From contig PUFA01000287.1 of NCBI GenBank assembly GCA_003508835.1, positions 1,364,001-1,428,000 on the forward strand: a stretch of DNA of 64,000 bases, written 5' to 3'. The translations under genes and the position numbers were made by a program. The notes under the pieces are model-generated. The model made no database searches. It saw nothing but the letters and a program-made list of their open reading frames with translations, and had not been told where the DNA came from. This stretch comes from Eonycteris spelaea (Eukaryota > Chordata > Mammalia > Chiroptera > Pteropodidae). Of the stretch, positions 46,745-58,900 are shown in pieces (position 1 is the stretch's first letter; each line of letters opens with the position of its first letter).

Positions 46745-49160
46745 TTATTTTTTATATTAAAATTATTGGGGTGACATTGGTTAATAAAGTCAAATAAGTT
46801 TCATGTGTACAATTCAATAATATGTCATATGTACATTACATTGTGTGTTCACCACTCAAAGTTAAATTTCCTTCCATCATCCAATATTTGAACCCATTTA
46901 TCCTAATTACTGTCCCCACCCCCACTCCCTTCCCTCTGGTAACCAATAATTCACTGTCTGTGCCCATGACTTTATTTGTTTGTCATGTTCATTTGTTGTT
47001 TTCAGTTTTATATCCAACACATGAGTGAAATCATATAGTTCTTGACTTTTTCTGCTGACTTATTTTGCTTAGCATGATAATCTCAGAATACAACCATGTT
47101 GTCACAAAAGGCAGCATTTCATCTTTTCTTATGGCTGAATAATATTCAATTGTATATATGTACCATATCTTCTTTATTAATCAATTATCAAAGGAAACTT
47201 CTGTCGTTTCCATGTCTTGGCCTCCATGAATAATGCTGCTATGAACATTTCAGTGCATATATCTTTGTGAATAAATGTTTTAAAATTTTTTGGGTAAATC
47301 CCCAGAAGAGAGATTGCTGGGTCATATGGCAATTCTATTCGTAGTTTTTTGAGGAACCTCCATACTGTTTTCCATAGTGTCTGTACCAATTTACACTCCC
47401 ACCAGCAGTGTATGAGGGTTCTTTTCACTCCACAACCTCTCCAACACTTATTATCTGTCCTGTTGATGATAGCCATTCTAACAGGTGTGAGGTGGGATCT
47501 CACTGGGATTTTGTTTTGCCTTTTCCTAATACCTAGCGAAGTTAAGCATCTTTTCATATGTCTGTTGGCCATTTGTACACTTCTTGAGAGTAGTGTCTGA
47601 TCAGGTCCTCTGTCCATTTTCTAATTGAATTGTTTGACTTTGTTGTTGTTGTTGGGTTTTATGAGTTCTTTCTACATTTTGGACATCAGACCCTTATCAG
47701 AGGTGCTGTTTGCAAATACCTTTTCTTATTTGAATGGTTGCCTCTTTGCCTTATTGATGATTTCTTTTGCTGTGCAAATATAGTTTCACTTTATAGTTTG
47801 ATATAATCTCATTCATTTATTTTTGCTTTTACTTCCCTTGACATTGAGGTCGAATTCACAAAATTCTCTCTAAAACCAAGATCCGTGAGTTTAGTACTTA
47901 TGTTTTCTTCTATGCAATTTATTGTTTCAGGTCTTATATTCAGGTCTTTGATCCATTTTTAGTTAATTTTGGTGTGTAGAGACAGATAACAGTCTAGTTT
48001 CATTCTTTTGCACGTGGCTTTCCAATTTTTCCAGCACCTTTTTATTGAATAGGCTTTCCTTTATGTATGGTTTTGGCTCCTTTGTTGAAAATTATTTGTC
48101 CATATATATGGAAGTTTATCTCTAGACTATGAATTCTATTCCATTGGTCTGTATATCTGTTTTTCTGCTAACTCCATGCTGTTTTGATTATTGTTGCTTT
48201 ATAGTGTAAAGCAACAATTTGAAGTCAGGCAGAATGATACCTTATTCTGGCCTTATTCTTTTTTTCTCAGGATGGCTCTGGCTATTTGGATTCTTTTGTG
48301 CTTCCCTACAAATCTGATGGCTGTTTGTTCTGTCTTTAAAGAATGCCATTGGAATTTTAATGGAGATTGCATTAAATCTGTATGTTTTAGGTAATAAGGT
48401 CATAGTAATTAAATCGATTCTTCCAATGCAGGAACACTAAATATCTTTCCATTTCTTTGTGTCTTCTTCAATTTCTTTTAATAATGCCTATAGTTTTCAG
48501 TGTATAGGTCTTTCACATGCCTTATTAGGTTTATTCTTAGGCATTTTATTCTTTTTGTTGCAACTGTAAAGACTTTTTTTTCATTTCTTTTTCTGAAGAT
48601 TCATTGTTAGAGTATAAGAATGCTATTTTTTAAAATATTGATTTTGTATTCTGAAACTTTACTGTATTTGTTTATTGTTTCTAATAGTTTTTTAGTGGAG
48701 TCGTTAGCGTTTTCTCTATAAAGAATCATATCATTTGCAAAAAGTGACAATTTGACTTCTTGACTCCCTATTTGGATGCCTTTTATTTCTTTTTCTTGTC
48801 TGGCAGCTCTAGCTAGGACTTTCAATGTAATACTGAATAAGAGCGGTGATAGCAGACAGCATTGTATTGCTTCTGAACTTAGGTTTTCCATTTTTCACCA
48901 TTGAGTATGATGTTAGCTGAGGGTTTGTCATATATGGCCTTAATTATGTTGAACTAATTTCCTTCTATACCCATTTTATTAAGTGTTTAATCATAAATGG
49001 ATGTCATATCTTGTCAAATGCTTTTTCTGCCTCTTTTCATAAGAATATATGATTTTTATTGTTTATTTTGTTTAAGTGGTGTATCACATTAATCAATTTG
49101 CTTATGTTAAACTATCTCTGTGCCTCTGGGATGAAGCCCACTTGATCATGGTGTATCTTC
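46745..49160 (-). mobile_element. 5'-truncated bat-type L1, reverse transcriptase to 3'UTR
   Basis: Antisense L1 whose 3' end reads on the plus strand 'attggggtgacattggttaa', a chiropteran L1 hallmark. The minus-strand frame 47177-47617 encodes the ORF2 C-terminal region with the Cys-rich [14 protein letters not shown] block. The frame 48607-48891 encodes part of the reverse transcriptase around LFANDMILY. The catalytic motif is FAND rather than FADD (Asn codon at 48733-48735), so even an intact copy would be expected to be inactive. The element is cut near 49160 within reverse transcriptase. No target duplication was resolved. Confidence 0.85.
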
Positions 49161-51024
49161 CATTCTCCTGCCTGAGGGGCATGGACCTGGCTCCAAGCAG
49201 TGTAGGAGGCCTGTGATATGGGAGCTGGGAATGGGTTTCACCATTTAGTCCACTTTCACCCAATTCCTGTTTTCATTATGGTCACCCTACCCTCTGTCAG
49301 CTGTATGTGTCCTCAGTCCAGAATACCCAGGTTATCCTCTCTAGAAAGTAAACCTCTAGCCTTTGGCAAGGCTATTTTTTTTTTAATATTCCTCTAATCA
49401 ATCTTGCTGTTTTTGGCCTCATTTTTATGCCTCTTTTTAAAGGTAATTGGTGCTGTTTATCTGTTTTGTGTTCTGTAGGGCAAATCATACTGAGTCTTAG
49501 TTTCCATTTCTGTGAACGTAGATTTCAGCTATCTCTGGTTAAAATGTCAGCTATTTCTCCTTCATTTGCTTTTTAGCTTTTACATTTTCATGACTGTTGC
49601 TCAACTCCAGTTCTTTGCCCTTGTGGTTTATGTCTTTAATTCATTTAGTGGGAATTAAAGAGGGAGCAAACACAAATGCCTATTTTAAATTCTACTTCTT
49701 TAGCCAGTGCAGCCTTCAGTATTCTATTTCCCAGTATCAGGCCTTTAGGAGATATGAAGTAAAAGTTTATTGGATGAATAAGTGAAAGCTGCTCATAGAG
49801 AGGAAGCCTCAGGTTGTACGCACATTTCCTACTTATCTGTGTGTTCTATTTCCCAGAGAAAGTGCAAGAGGTGAAAGTGAAACTATAAAGGACATATAGT
49901 ATTCCTGGACTTCTGGTATTGAATCTGTGTCTAAGCCTATCTTGAAAAGTTTAGCATTTTCTCTGAAAGTGGGCAATGCTGGCTGTTTAGAAGTTCATTC
50001 TCCTTACATCAGTGATTTAATCTTGCAACTGGATGTGTTCTGATGGATACAGCCCTCGGCTCTTGAGCCTAGGTCAGTCTGTGAAATACCAGAATAGTGA
50101 GTGTGAATTTGAGTGTAAAAAATTCACATTCTTTTAAAACTTTAAGTCAAGATTAATTTTCTTTAAGCCTTCATCACACCAGGTTACTAGCAAATTTCAT
50201 CTTAGTCATGTTGGAGATACCCTTCCTTTATGCTTAGGTGGACAGAGTATTTCAAAATCTTTCACTCCTCACTGGACTGTGTTCAAGCCCATGTTGTCCT
50301 GGAGTGTGGGCAGCTCTTCTGTTCTGAGCCAAAGTAGAGCACTTTAGTTACACTTCCATGACTACAGCGGCCAGTGTACCATCCATAACATTCCCACCCC
50401 AACAGACATTCTGCCACCTGTTAGTGTGTCTGCAAGGGGGTGGAGGGACTTGATAATCCTCCTCACTTCTAATTCTCTTTTCCAGTATGGAAGCAGAAGG
50501 AGCTCATGGAATCTTTTTTAAGTCTCCCTACTTCCAATGGCATCACCCCCAACCTCTTCTCTTCCAGGATTGTCCTACATGACCTCTGGTAGTGCTGGTC
50601 TGCAGGTAGAAGTGGAGGAATGAGAGTCAGTTTCTTGTCCCCCACCCCATTGACAAACCTAGAAAAACTAGGTAGAAATATTTCTACAATTTTTCTTTTG
50701 TTCTTTATAGATTAAATTCTAGCCAGATGCTGGAGAATGAAACACTAAGGGCCATTCTAACTAAAGAAGCTGGATTTAATACAGGTATTTATCTGGCAAG
50801 AGCTAAAAAATAATATAATTATCACTCAAGTCCTTTTATTCTTTATAGGATAAGTTTTTCTTTCTAGCTTAAATTCCTTTCTTGTGAATCAGCAATATAG
50901 CCAAACAAAAAAAAAATTCAAGATCCATTCAGAAATATAATTACAGAGTTCTCCCACTTTTCCTTTGCTTAATATACTCACCTCTTTTTTTTTTAAATGA
51001 GTTTGCTAGCATCTGGACTACATA
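49161..51024. other. Unassigned stretch
   Basis: Mixed-composition, single-copy-looking DNA. The short frame 49597-49785 has no family resemblance and no strong splice pairing was noted. Confidence 0.4.
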
Positions 51025-51250
51025 TGTATAATGGTTAAGAGAGGAGTGTGGAATCAGATAACCGGATGCTATTTTATCTCCTGCCTGGCTCACTTTATGA
51101 CTTTGTGCAATTTCATCATTGTGCCACGCTTTCTTCGACCGTAAAGTGTGCATGATAGAAGCATGTGCCTCACAGAGTTGTGAGAAGAAATGAGTTATTT
51201 GTGAGATTCTTAGTATGGAGGCTCCACATCGTAAGTACCATGTGTGCATT
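51025..51250 (-). mobile_element. Nearly full-length MIR SINE
   Basis: Antisense MIR runs from 'tataatggttaagagagga' through 'gactttgtgcaatttcatca' to 'cacagagttgtgagaagaa' and 'cttagtatggaggctcca'. The minus-strand frame 50941-51300 overlaps it and is incidental. Confidence 0.8.
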
Positions 51251-51482
51251 CGCCCTGCAGTTACAGGGACAAAGATTGATTTATGAGAACTCACACACAC
51301 ACATTTCTCTCCCTTTTATCTCTTGCATTTTAGCAGCCTTCAGTCCATTTCACTGTTAATTAGCACCTCCATCTTGTCATGAACAGAAATAAAGACAATT
51401 GATTTTGGTACTAATTACCACCTAGTTAAAACATTAAAAAACTGAAGCCTTTAGTGAAAATGAGATTGAGAATCGTCTACAG

Positions 51483-51709
51483 CAGGGGTTCCCAACCTCC
51501 ATGCAGCAAACTGGTACTTGTCTGTGGCTTGTTAGGAATCGAGCTGCATAGCAAGAGGCGAATGGTGGGCAAGCAAGTGAAGTTTCACCTGTATTCACAG
51601 CCATTCCCCAGTGCTAGCATCACTGCCTCAGCTTCACCTTGGATCATCAGGCATTAGATTCTCATAGGAGCACTGGTCCCTGGTGCCAAAAAGTTTGGAG
51701 ACCGCTGGC
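51483..51709 (+). mobile_element. Non-autonomous hAT element (MER1-like)
   Basis: It starts caggggttcccaacc and continues 'ctgtggcttgttaggaat', 'gagctgcatagcaagaggc' as in the MER1/Charlie group. It ends in 'tttggagaccgctg', a decayed inverted repeat. The frame 51454-51657 crosses it and is incidental. Confidence 0.8.
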
Positions 51710-51864
51710 CAAATTCAGTTATCTATGTTTTTCTTCCTGGTTCTTAAGTTCCCTATGAAAAGTCACCCAATAGAATCAGTGCAAGCTGGTCATCAGCTCC
51801 ATCTGGCTTCATTTATGTCCTTATTCAGACAAAAACAGTTTAGTTGATGACTTGAATCATTTCA

Positions 51865-52365
51865 CCTTCCCCCTACTCCTGTATATTTGACCTCTTTTAC
51901 CCTGTCTACTTCTCCTTTCCTCCCTCACCCTCTACCCTCCAGTAACCACTAGTCTATAGTCCATATCCATGAGTCTCTGTTTGTTTATCCTGCTCATTTG
52001 TTGCTTTTAGATATATATCCCACATATAAGTGATATTATGTGATTTTCAACTTTTTTTGTCTGGCTTATTTTGCTTAGCATGATTATCTCAAGGTCCATC
52101 CAGGTTGTCACAAATGGCAGTATTTCATCTCTTCTTATGGCTGAATAATATTCCATTGTATATATGTACCACAGCTTATCCAATCATCTATCACAGGACA
52201 CTTTGGTTGCTTCCATGTCCTGGCCACTGTGAATAATGCTGCTATGAACATCAGTGTGCAAATATCTTTTTGGGTATGGGTTTTCAAGTCTTTGGGGTAA
52301 ATACCCAGTAGAGGGATTGCTGGGCCATATGGTAAATCAATGCTTAGTTTTTTTGAGGGACAGTT
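51865..52365 (-). mobile_element. Bat-type L1 3'-region fragment
   Basis: Antisense L1 covers the proximal 3'UTR and ORF2 C-terminus: 'gtatatttgacctctttta', 'cttagcatgattatctcaag', 'taatattccattgtatatat' and 'attgctgggccatatggtaa'. The distal 3'UTR and poly(A) are absent, so the element has lost both ends. Confidence 0.8.
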
Positions 52366-53699
52366 GTAACTTGAATGAAGTTGGAAGCTTTGATAAATAC
52401 CTGAGCATGAACTTTCTAATTTCTAATTTGAAACCTTTTTTTTTTCAAGTCTTCGTAAAACTGAGAGTAACCATAAAATACGAGATTTCTAGAGTTTTCA
52501 GCCAGAAAACTGAAAGCTGGGAAAAACACCTCAGCTGAAATAAAATTAAAGTAAGCAGAATTAAGATGCTTTGTGATTCTATCTACCAAGACATACTTAC
52601 TTAAAGTACAAATTTACATGGAACTTCCTAGAACTTCATAATGATCCAGATGGGATCACTTAGTTGTAAGATGTAATTTAAGAAACTGAGAATTTAACTA
52701 GGTATAGGTGATAATTCTATAAACTAATTAGAGGCAGGGTTACCAGCTTCTCACAATAATGTTGCTGGTTCTACAATAGTTGATAATAATTCATTTGTTT
52801 TCAAATCATAGTGAGAACTTTTTTCTTTTGAAACCACTCTAATATCATCAGTTATTGGATCTTTAGCTCTAGAAGCGGCACAGTATTACACATAATTGTA
52901 TTTTATTAGAAAATAAACATATTATTAAAGAAATTTTTTTGTTCTTTTTTTTTTAATGTGATGTTAACAATGACAATTCAATTCAATCTGCCACATATAT
53001 CAATTCACCAAAAGAATTCCAGCCTTCTAATTTTCAATCATTTGTTAATCATCTCAGTTTTATGATATTAAGAATTCCTTTGCTCACCATCATCATAAGC
53101 CTTCTTATGAAAATTGAGGTCTGAGTGAGAAGGTTTTAGATATGTGTAGAGACAATATGAAATGGTCCATTGTAAACTTTATTGTGTCAAACCAAGATTC
53201 CATAGCCTGATGACTAGATGTTTTTTAAAATAAAAAACAGATAAACTATACTGTATTTTTGCAGTAGCCTTATTCTTCAAAGTTTTTATTTCTCAGTAGT
53301 TCTTGAATATTTATTTTATAGAGTCTTTGGAGAAACATAGGCCTTCTCAATTCCTATTCAGCCAAATCTCAGGACAGAGATAAGTAGATCTACTACTCTG
53401 TTGAAGTTTTTAGTAAGGAAGGGGCAGATATCTATCTGTGAGTATCTGAATATTCAAGTGAAACAGAAATAACTTTAGCTTGTTTCTTTTTCCCATTATC
53501 TTCTTTCCCCTCTATTCACGCATACAGTTCATAATTGACTGTATAATTAAATAATTCATTATGAGTCTTAGTCTTATCATCTCTAAATGAAGTTTCATTA
53601 ACATTAAAGATTACTGGACAGTCTCTTACGTCAAATCATTGTACTGATATGAAAATACAGTAATTACACAGGATTTGCAATTCTAACTTGAGCACTATG
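52366..53699. other. Unassigned AT-rich stretch
   Basis: No repeat family or exon is recognised. The sequence is AT-rich with short T runs. Confidence 0.4.
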
Positions 53700-53834
53700 A
53701 GACAGAAACACAGAATCTGGAGAAAAGTGACAGTGCAAGTTAGAGTATGATGTAAGGGGATACAGGAGATGAGTCTGGAGCACCTTTTAGTGTCAAAAAG
53801 TAGGATGCAAAAAAAAGAAACAAGGAGGAAAGAT

Positions 53835-53892
53835 AGGAAGGAAGGAAGAGGAAGGAAGGAAGGAAGGAAGGAAGGAAGGAAGGAAGGAAGAA
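53835..53892. repeat. (GGAA)n microsatellite
   Basis: About 58 bp of GGAA/GAAG units. Tandem GGAA is the binding core of ETS factors, but no function is implied here. Confidence 0.95.
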
Positions 53893-54043
53893 GACACAGT
53901 GATGGGGTATGGAAAGAGACACAAGAGCTAACTGAAAGAGCTCCCAAAGGGCAAAGTTAGAACAATTTGAGAAACAAAATAGTGTTGGATTATAGCCTAA
54001 AGTATAAAATAAATATCCATGAGTTTTTACTGATATGTATAAT

Positions 54044-54080
<37 letters not shown>

Positions 54081-54125
54081 AGAAGAAGAGAAAGAAGAGA
54101 AAGAAAGAGAAAGAGACAGAAGAGA
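54044..54125. repeat. (GAAA)n / purine-rich microsatellite
   Basis: GAAA tetranucleotides grade into GAA and GAGAAA units over about 80 bp, a long all-purine tract. Confidence 0.95.
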
Positions 54126-54640
54126 CACACCTCCTGTGCATGAGTCCTAAATAATTTAGGTAAACACTTCACCTTCAAGAAGGTAGAGCATAACTCCCCA
54201 CTCCTTAAGTATAGACTTCATGTGGTGACTTCCTTCCAAAATATGTGGTATGGAAAGGAGAGAGAAGAAATATTCCAGTTGAGAAAACTGACAAATATAC
54301 CTCTTTAATCAGGTTGTCAAGGTCAACATCAAAAGCGATAAGTAATTTTATTTCTGAGCACTTTCCTACTTTCATACCCTTGATATAATCTGATGCAAAT
54401 GGCACTTTAGCTCTAGAATCTTCCCTCAAAAAAGTCATAATCCCAGTCTTATCACTAGAAATCATACAAACCCCAATTGAGGGGCATTCTACTAGTAGTT
54501 CTCAAAACTGTAAAGGTCATTGAAAACAAGGAAAGTCTGAGAAACCATCACAGACAAGAGGAGCCTAAGAAGACAAGACAACTAAAGGCCGCTAAAGGAG
54601 CTCTGGATGACAGCTGGGTTATCAAATTCACTTTAAAGAA

Positions 54641-54949
54641 ACCTCTTTCTTTAAAGATCGAGCCTTATTATATTCTTTATTTTTTGTTTTGAAAAGCCCC
54701 AAAGAATGAATATCATGGAGGATAAGTAGGGGCTGGCTTCCCATGGTGGCAACTGAGCTGCCCAAGTGACCATATATAGAACAGAAGGCAACATGAAATG
54801 ATGATCTGGGAAGGAATGAGGCTGAGTCCTCTTTCTCTCTTTTTCTGTCAGTGATCTGGAAGAAGCAAGGTTAAAAAACAGAGGTTTGGGGGGAAGGAGA
54901 TTTTGAAGGAGACCTCACCAAAAAAATCAAAACACAAGCTACTACTGGA
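54641..54949. other. Unassigned stretch between two L1 3' ends
   Basis: May still be diverged L1M 3'UTR. No independent feature is seen. Confidence 0.35.
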
Positions 54950-55405
54950 GCCACATGGCAGAGCCTATCCACCACCAACTGTCCATCTCCCACCAAAAGA
55001 GTTATGTGGACCGTAAGACTGGGAAGCAGCACAGTTTACTGTGGATCACCCCCTCATCTCCTGCAACCAGTAAAAATATCTGTCTGCATATTAAAGTTTC
55101 TAAGAGAAGGGGAGAGGGAAATATTCAAAGGGTACTAAGTTTCATTCATGCAGAATGAATGAGTTTTGAAGATCGAATGTACAGCATAGTGATGCTAATT
55201 AACAATACTGTATTGTATACTTGAAATTAAATCTCAACACGCACACATGCACACGCACACAGAAGATATGTAGAGGTGATGGATAAGTTATTTAGCTTGA
55301 TTGTGGAGATCTTTTTATAATGTATTATATCAAGTGGATACCTTAAATATAATTTTATATGTCAAATATATTTCATGAAAGCTGTTAAAAAATAAAGTCT
55401 CTAAG
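54950..55405 (+). mobile_element. L1MA/L1MB 3'UTR end
   Basis: Sense 3'UTR end: 'ggtactaagtttcattcatg', 'atgtacagcatagtgatgct', 'actgtattgtatacttgaaa', a short CA tract and a final AATAAA-like end near 55392. Only 3'UTR sequence remains. Confidence 0.75.
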
Positions 55406-55709
55406 AAATGTTATAGTGATAGAACTATTTAACTTTACTAATCTACTTTTCCTCAAATTTATTTGGCCTTAGAATACCCACCCCTCTCCTCGGTATCCTT
55501 TTTACCTCCTGTTGAATAGTGTTTGGTGGATTCTAGTTTGGGAAAACTTCTTTTTAAATGCTATTATTTTATGACTTACAAGTAGGCAAAGCTGTAAGCA
55601 GCTGTTTGGATCATAATATAGACATGGAAAGACAATAGTCACTGGAGCCAAACAGGAAGAAATCCATGCTGGGTAGTTACGAGCTGGTATTTATTACTAA
55701 TGATTTCTT
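55406..55709. other. Unassigned stretch
   Basis: No recognised repeat or gene between the L1 3' end and the split MIR. Confidence 0.35.
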
Positions 55710-55808
55710 GCTTTGGTTAGTACTCTGAGTCTCATTTTCCTCATCTGTGAAATGGAGTAAGTGGGAAGAGAATTCCATCTTCTCAGTGTTGTTTTTAAAA
55801 ATTAGTGG

Positions 55809-55875
55809 GAGGAAACATGGCAGAGTTCTCAGATCTCTCCCCCTGAAATAACAATAAGTTAAACATCTAAAACTC

Positions 55876-55907
<32 letters not shown>

Positions 55908-58900
55908 AATTGCAAGCCAGCACATTTGAGCAGGGATCTGCGCATAAGAACTACCACAGGTCAGAACCCCATGTGTCAGGTGGTGGACTCGGAGAAATAA
56001 ATAAGCTGCATCCGCAGCCACCAGAGCTCCTTGTAGGATGAGAGGAAGGGGTGAAGGTACAGCAACTTCCCTGATCAACCTGCCTAGGAGTGCAGGAACT
56101 TCTAGCAGCTGGCAGCGGGGCCCAGTCATCAGGGCAGAAAGCAGAGATGTGGACAGGACCAGAGAAACAACAGTTGATTTTTACCAGCCCCAGTTGCAAA
56201 ACTGACACTGAGCTGCAGCCTCCAATTCCCAACCCAGAGGGCCTCTTCTCCTATATCTTCCGAGACTGCACCACAGAGCCCCAGGGGAATCTGAGCAAAT
56301 GCTACTGAAACTGTTGCTAACTCTGACAGGGACTGAATCTGAGAGTAGCAAGTATGATTACATATCTACAAGAAAATAAAAAAGACATTTAGGCTGTATA
56401 TAAAGCAAGGATCCAAGAGGCTTAGATGCCACCTACTGGAAACCAAAAGAAAAGTGCCTTCTTTGCAGCAGGTTAAAGAGAGACCTTTATATAATAAATC
56501 TTCTTTCTGGAAAAAACAGCAGAATACTTCCATTAATACTCAGGTGCAGAAATAGTCCATTAAACACCATGAATAACCAAGGCGAGAAGGCATCTCAGAA
56601 AGAAAGAGAAAAATCTCCAGAAAATAAGCTTACAGACATAGAAATATGCGACATAAATGACAGAGAATTCAGGATGATACTTCTGAAAAACTCAATGAGA
56701 TCCAAAACAACTCAAATCAACAATTTCATAAATTGAAAAAACAACTAGATAAGCAGAGCAAGGAAATTGAAACCCTCAAAAGGAACCGAATAGAACTTCT
56801 GGAGATGAAGAACACTCTGCAAGAGTTGAAAAATGAAATAGTAAGCTTGGGAAATAGAGTCAACCAAATGGAGGAAATGATCAGTCATATTGAAGACAGA
56901 AATCTAAAAATAAATCAGAAGGAAAAAGAGAGAAACTGAAGAATGAAAAATAAAAGAGAAATACAATAACTAGCTGATACCATCAGGAGTGGAAACATAA
57001 GAATAATGGGCATTACCAAAGGTGAGGAAAAGGAGCAAGGACTAGAAAGCATATTCAGACAAATAATGGACAAGAATTTCCCAAATCTAAGGAATGAGCT
57101 AGAGCTTGGAATTCAAGAAGTCAATAGAACACTCAATTATCTCAACCCCAAAAGGCCTTCACCAAGACACATTGTATTAAAGTTATCAAAAATCAATGAT
57201 AAAGTCAGAATTTCGGGGCAGCCAGGGAAAAGAAGACTGTAGCATATAAAGGAAAACCTATTAGATTATCATCGGACTTCTCAGCACAAACCTTACAAGC
57301 CAGAAAGGAATGGAATCAAATAGTTAAACTATTAAGAGAAAGGAACTATCAGCTTAGTATAATATATCCAGTTAAGCTCTCCTTTAGATATGAAGGAGAA
57401 ATTAAGACTTTTTCAGACATAAAAAAAAAAATTGAGGGAATTCTCCACTACAAGGCTTGCTACAGGAAATATTGAAAGGTGTCAGCTCATCTAAAACAAA
57501 ATAACAAAACAAAGAACAGGGCATTATAAGCTTAAATAATAAAAAGAGAATTGCTGTAGCAAGATAGTAATGAATGTTCAGCATACATAGGGACAAATTG
57601 AGACAACAGTGACTGAAAAGGGGAAGATTCAAAGATCCAAATTCTCAAAGGAGAAAGGAAATAAGGCATGTACAGAAGAAAATGGATGACTGTATGTATA
57701 TAACTATCCTTTTCATATTTGTAATGGTAACCATACACCCAGTGTGATCAAAACACTTAACAAAATCTGTATAGAAGAAAAGCACCTTAACCTAATAAAG
57801 GCCATATATGACAAGCCCTCAGTTAATATTATACCAAATGGTGAAAACTAAAAACCTTCCCTCTAAGATCAGGAACAATGCAAGGCTGTCCACTGTCCCC
57901 ACTGTTTTTCAATATAACATTGGAGGTCCTAGCAGGTGCAATTAGGCAATAGAAAGTTATAAAAGGCGTCCAAATAGGAAACAAAGAAGTCAAAAGTCAA
58001 ACTGTCACTTTTTGTGAATGACATGGTTCTCTATACAGAAAACTCTAACGACTCCACAAGAACACTACTAGAAACAATAAACAAATACAGTAAAGTCTCT
58101 GGATACAAAATCAACGTTCAAAAATCCATAGCGTTCCTATACTCTAACAACGAAGTGTCAAAAAAGAAGTAGAAAAAAATAATTCCTTTTGCAATTGCAA
58201 CAAAAAGAATAAAATGCCTATGAATAAATGTAACAAAACATGTGAAGGACCTATATAATGAAAACTACAAGACCCCATTTAAAAAATTGAAGAAGACACA
58301 AAGAAATTGAAAGATATTTCCTGTTCTTGGATTGGAAGAATCAACATAGTTAAAATGCCCATATTACCCAAAGCATACAGATTTAATGCTATCCCCATCA
58401 AAATTCCATCAGAATTTTTTAAAGAAATAGAACAAAAAATCATATTTGTATGGAAGCACAAAAGTCCTGAATTGCCAAAGCCATCCTGAGAAAAACGAGG
58501 CTGGAGGAATCACTCTGCCCAACTTCCAATTATACTACAAAGTGACAGTAATCCAAATGGCATGATATTGGCAGGAAAACAGACACACGGACCAGTGGAA
58601 CAGAATTGAGAGTCCAGAAGTAAACCCATATTTATATGAGCAAATAATTTTTGACAGAGAAAGAAAAGCCTCTTCAATCAATGGTGCTGGGAAAACTGGA
58701 AAGCCACTTGCAAAAGAATGAAACTAGACTGTTGTCTATCACCACACACCAAAATTAACTCCAAATATATTGAGGACCTGAATATAAGACCTGAAACAAT
58801 AAAATACATAGAAGAAAACATAGGAAGTAAACTCAAGGACCTTGCACTTAATGAGGATTTTATGAATTTGACCTCAAAGTCAAGAGAAGTAAGCAAAAAT

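Larger units (their letters stand above)
53700..54640 (+). mobile_element. L1M (L1MC-like) 3'UTR with purine microsatellites
   Basis: Sense L1M 3'UTR: 'gtggtgacttccttccaaa', 'ggttgtcaaggtcaacatc', 'cccaattgaggggcattcta' and 'ggaaagtctgagaaaccatc'. This 3'UTR type belongs to old placental L1M subfamilies. Two microsatellites, (GGAA)n and (GAAA)n, have grown inside. The overlapping long frames on both strands arise from them. Confidence 0.75.

Noticed and set aside
47177..47617. 146-codon frame as a host gene
   Set aside because: It is the C-terminal part of L1 ORF2 (Cys/Trp-rich block), not a host gene.
53636..54178. Phe/Leu/Ser-rich frames on the minus strand
   Set aside because: Products of the (GGAA)n and (GAAA)n tracts read in reverse.
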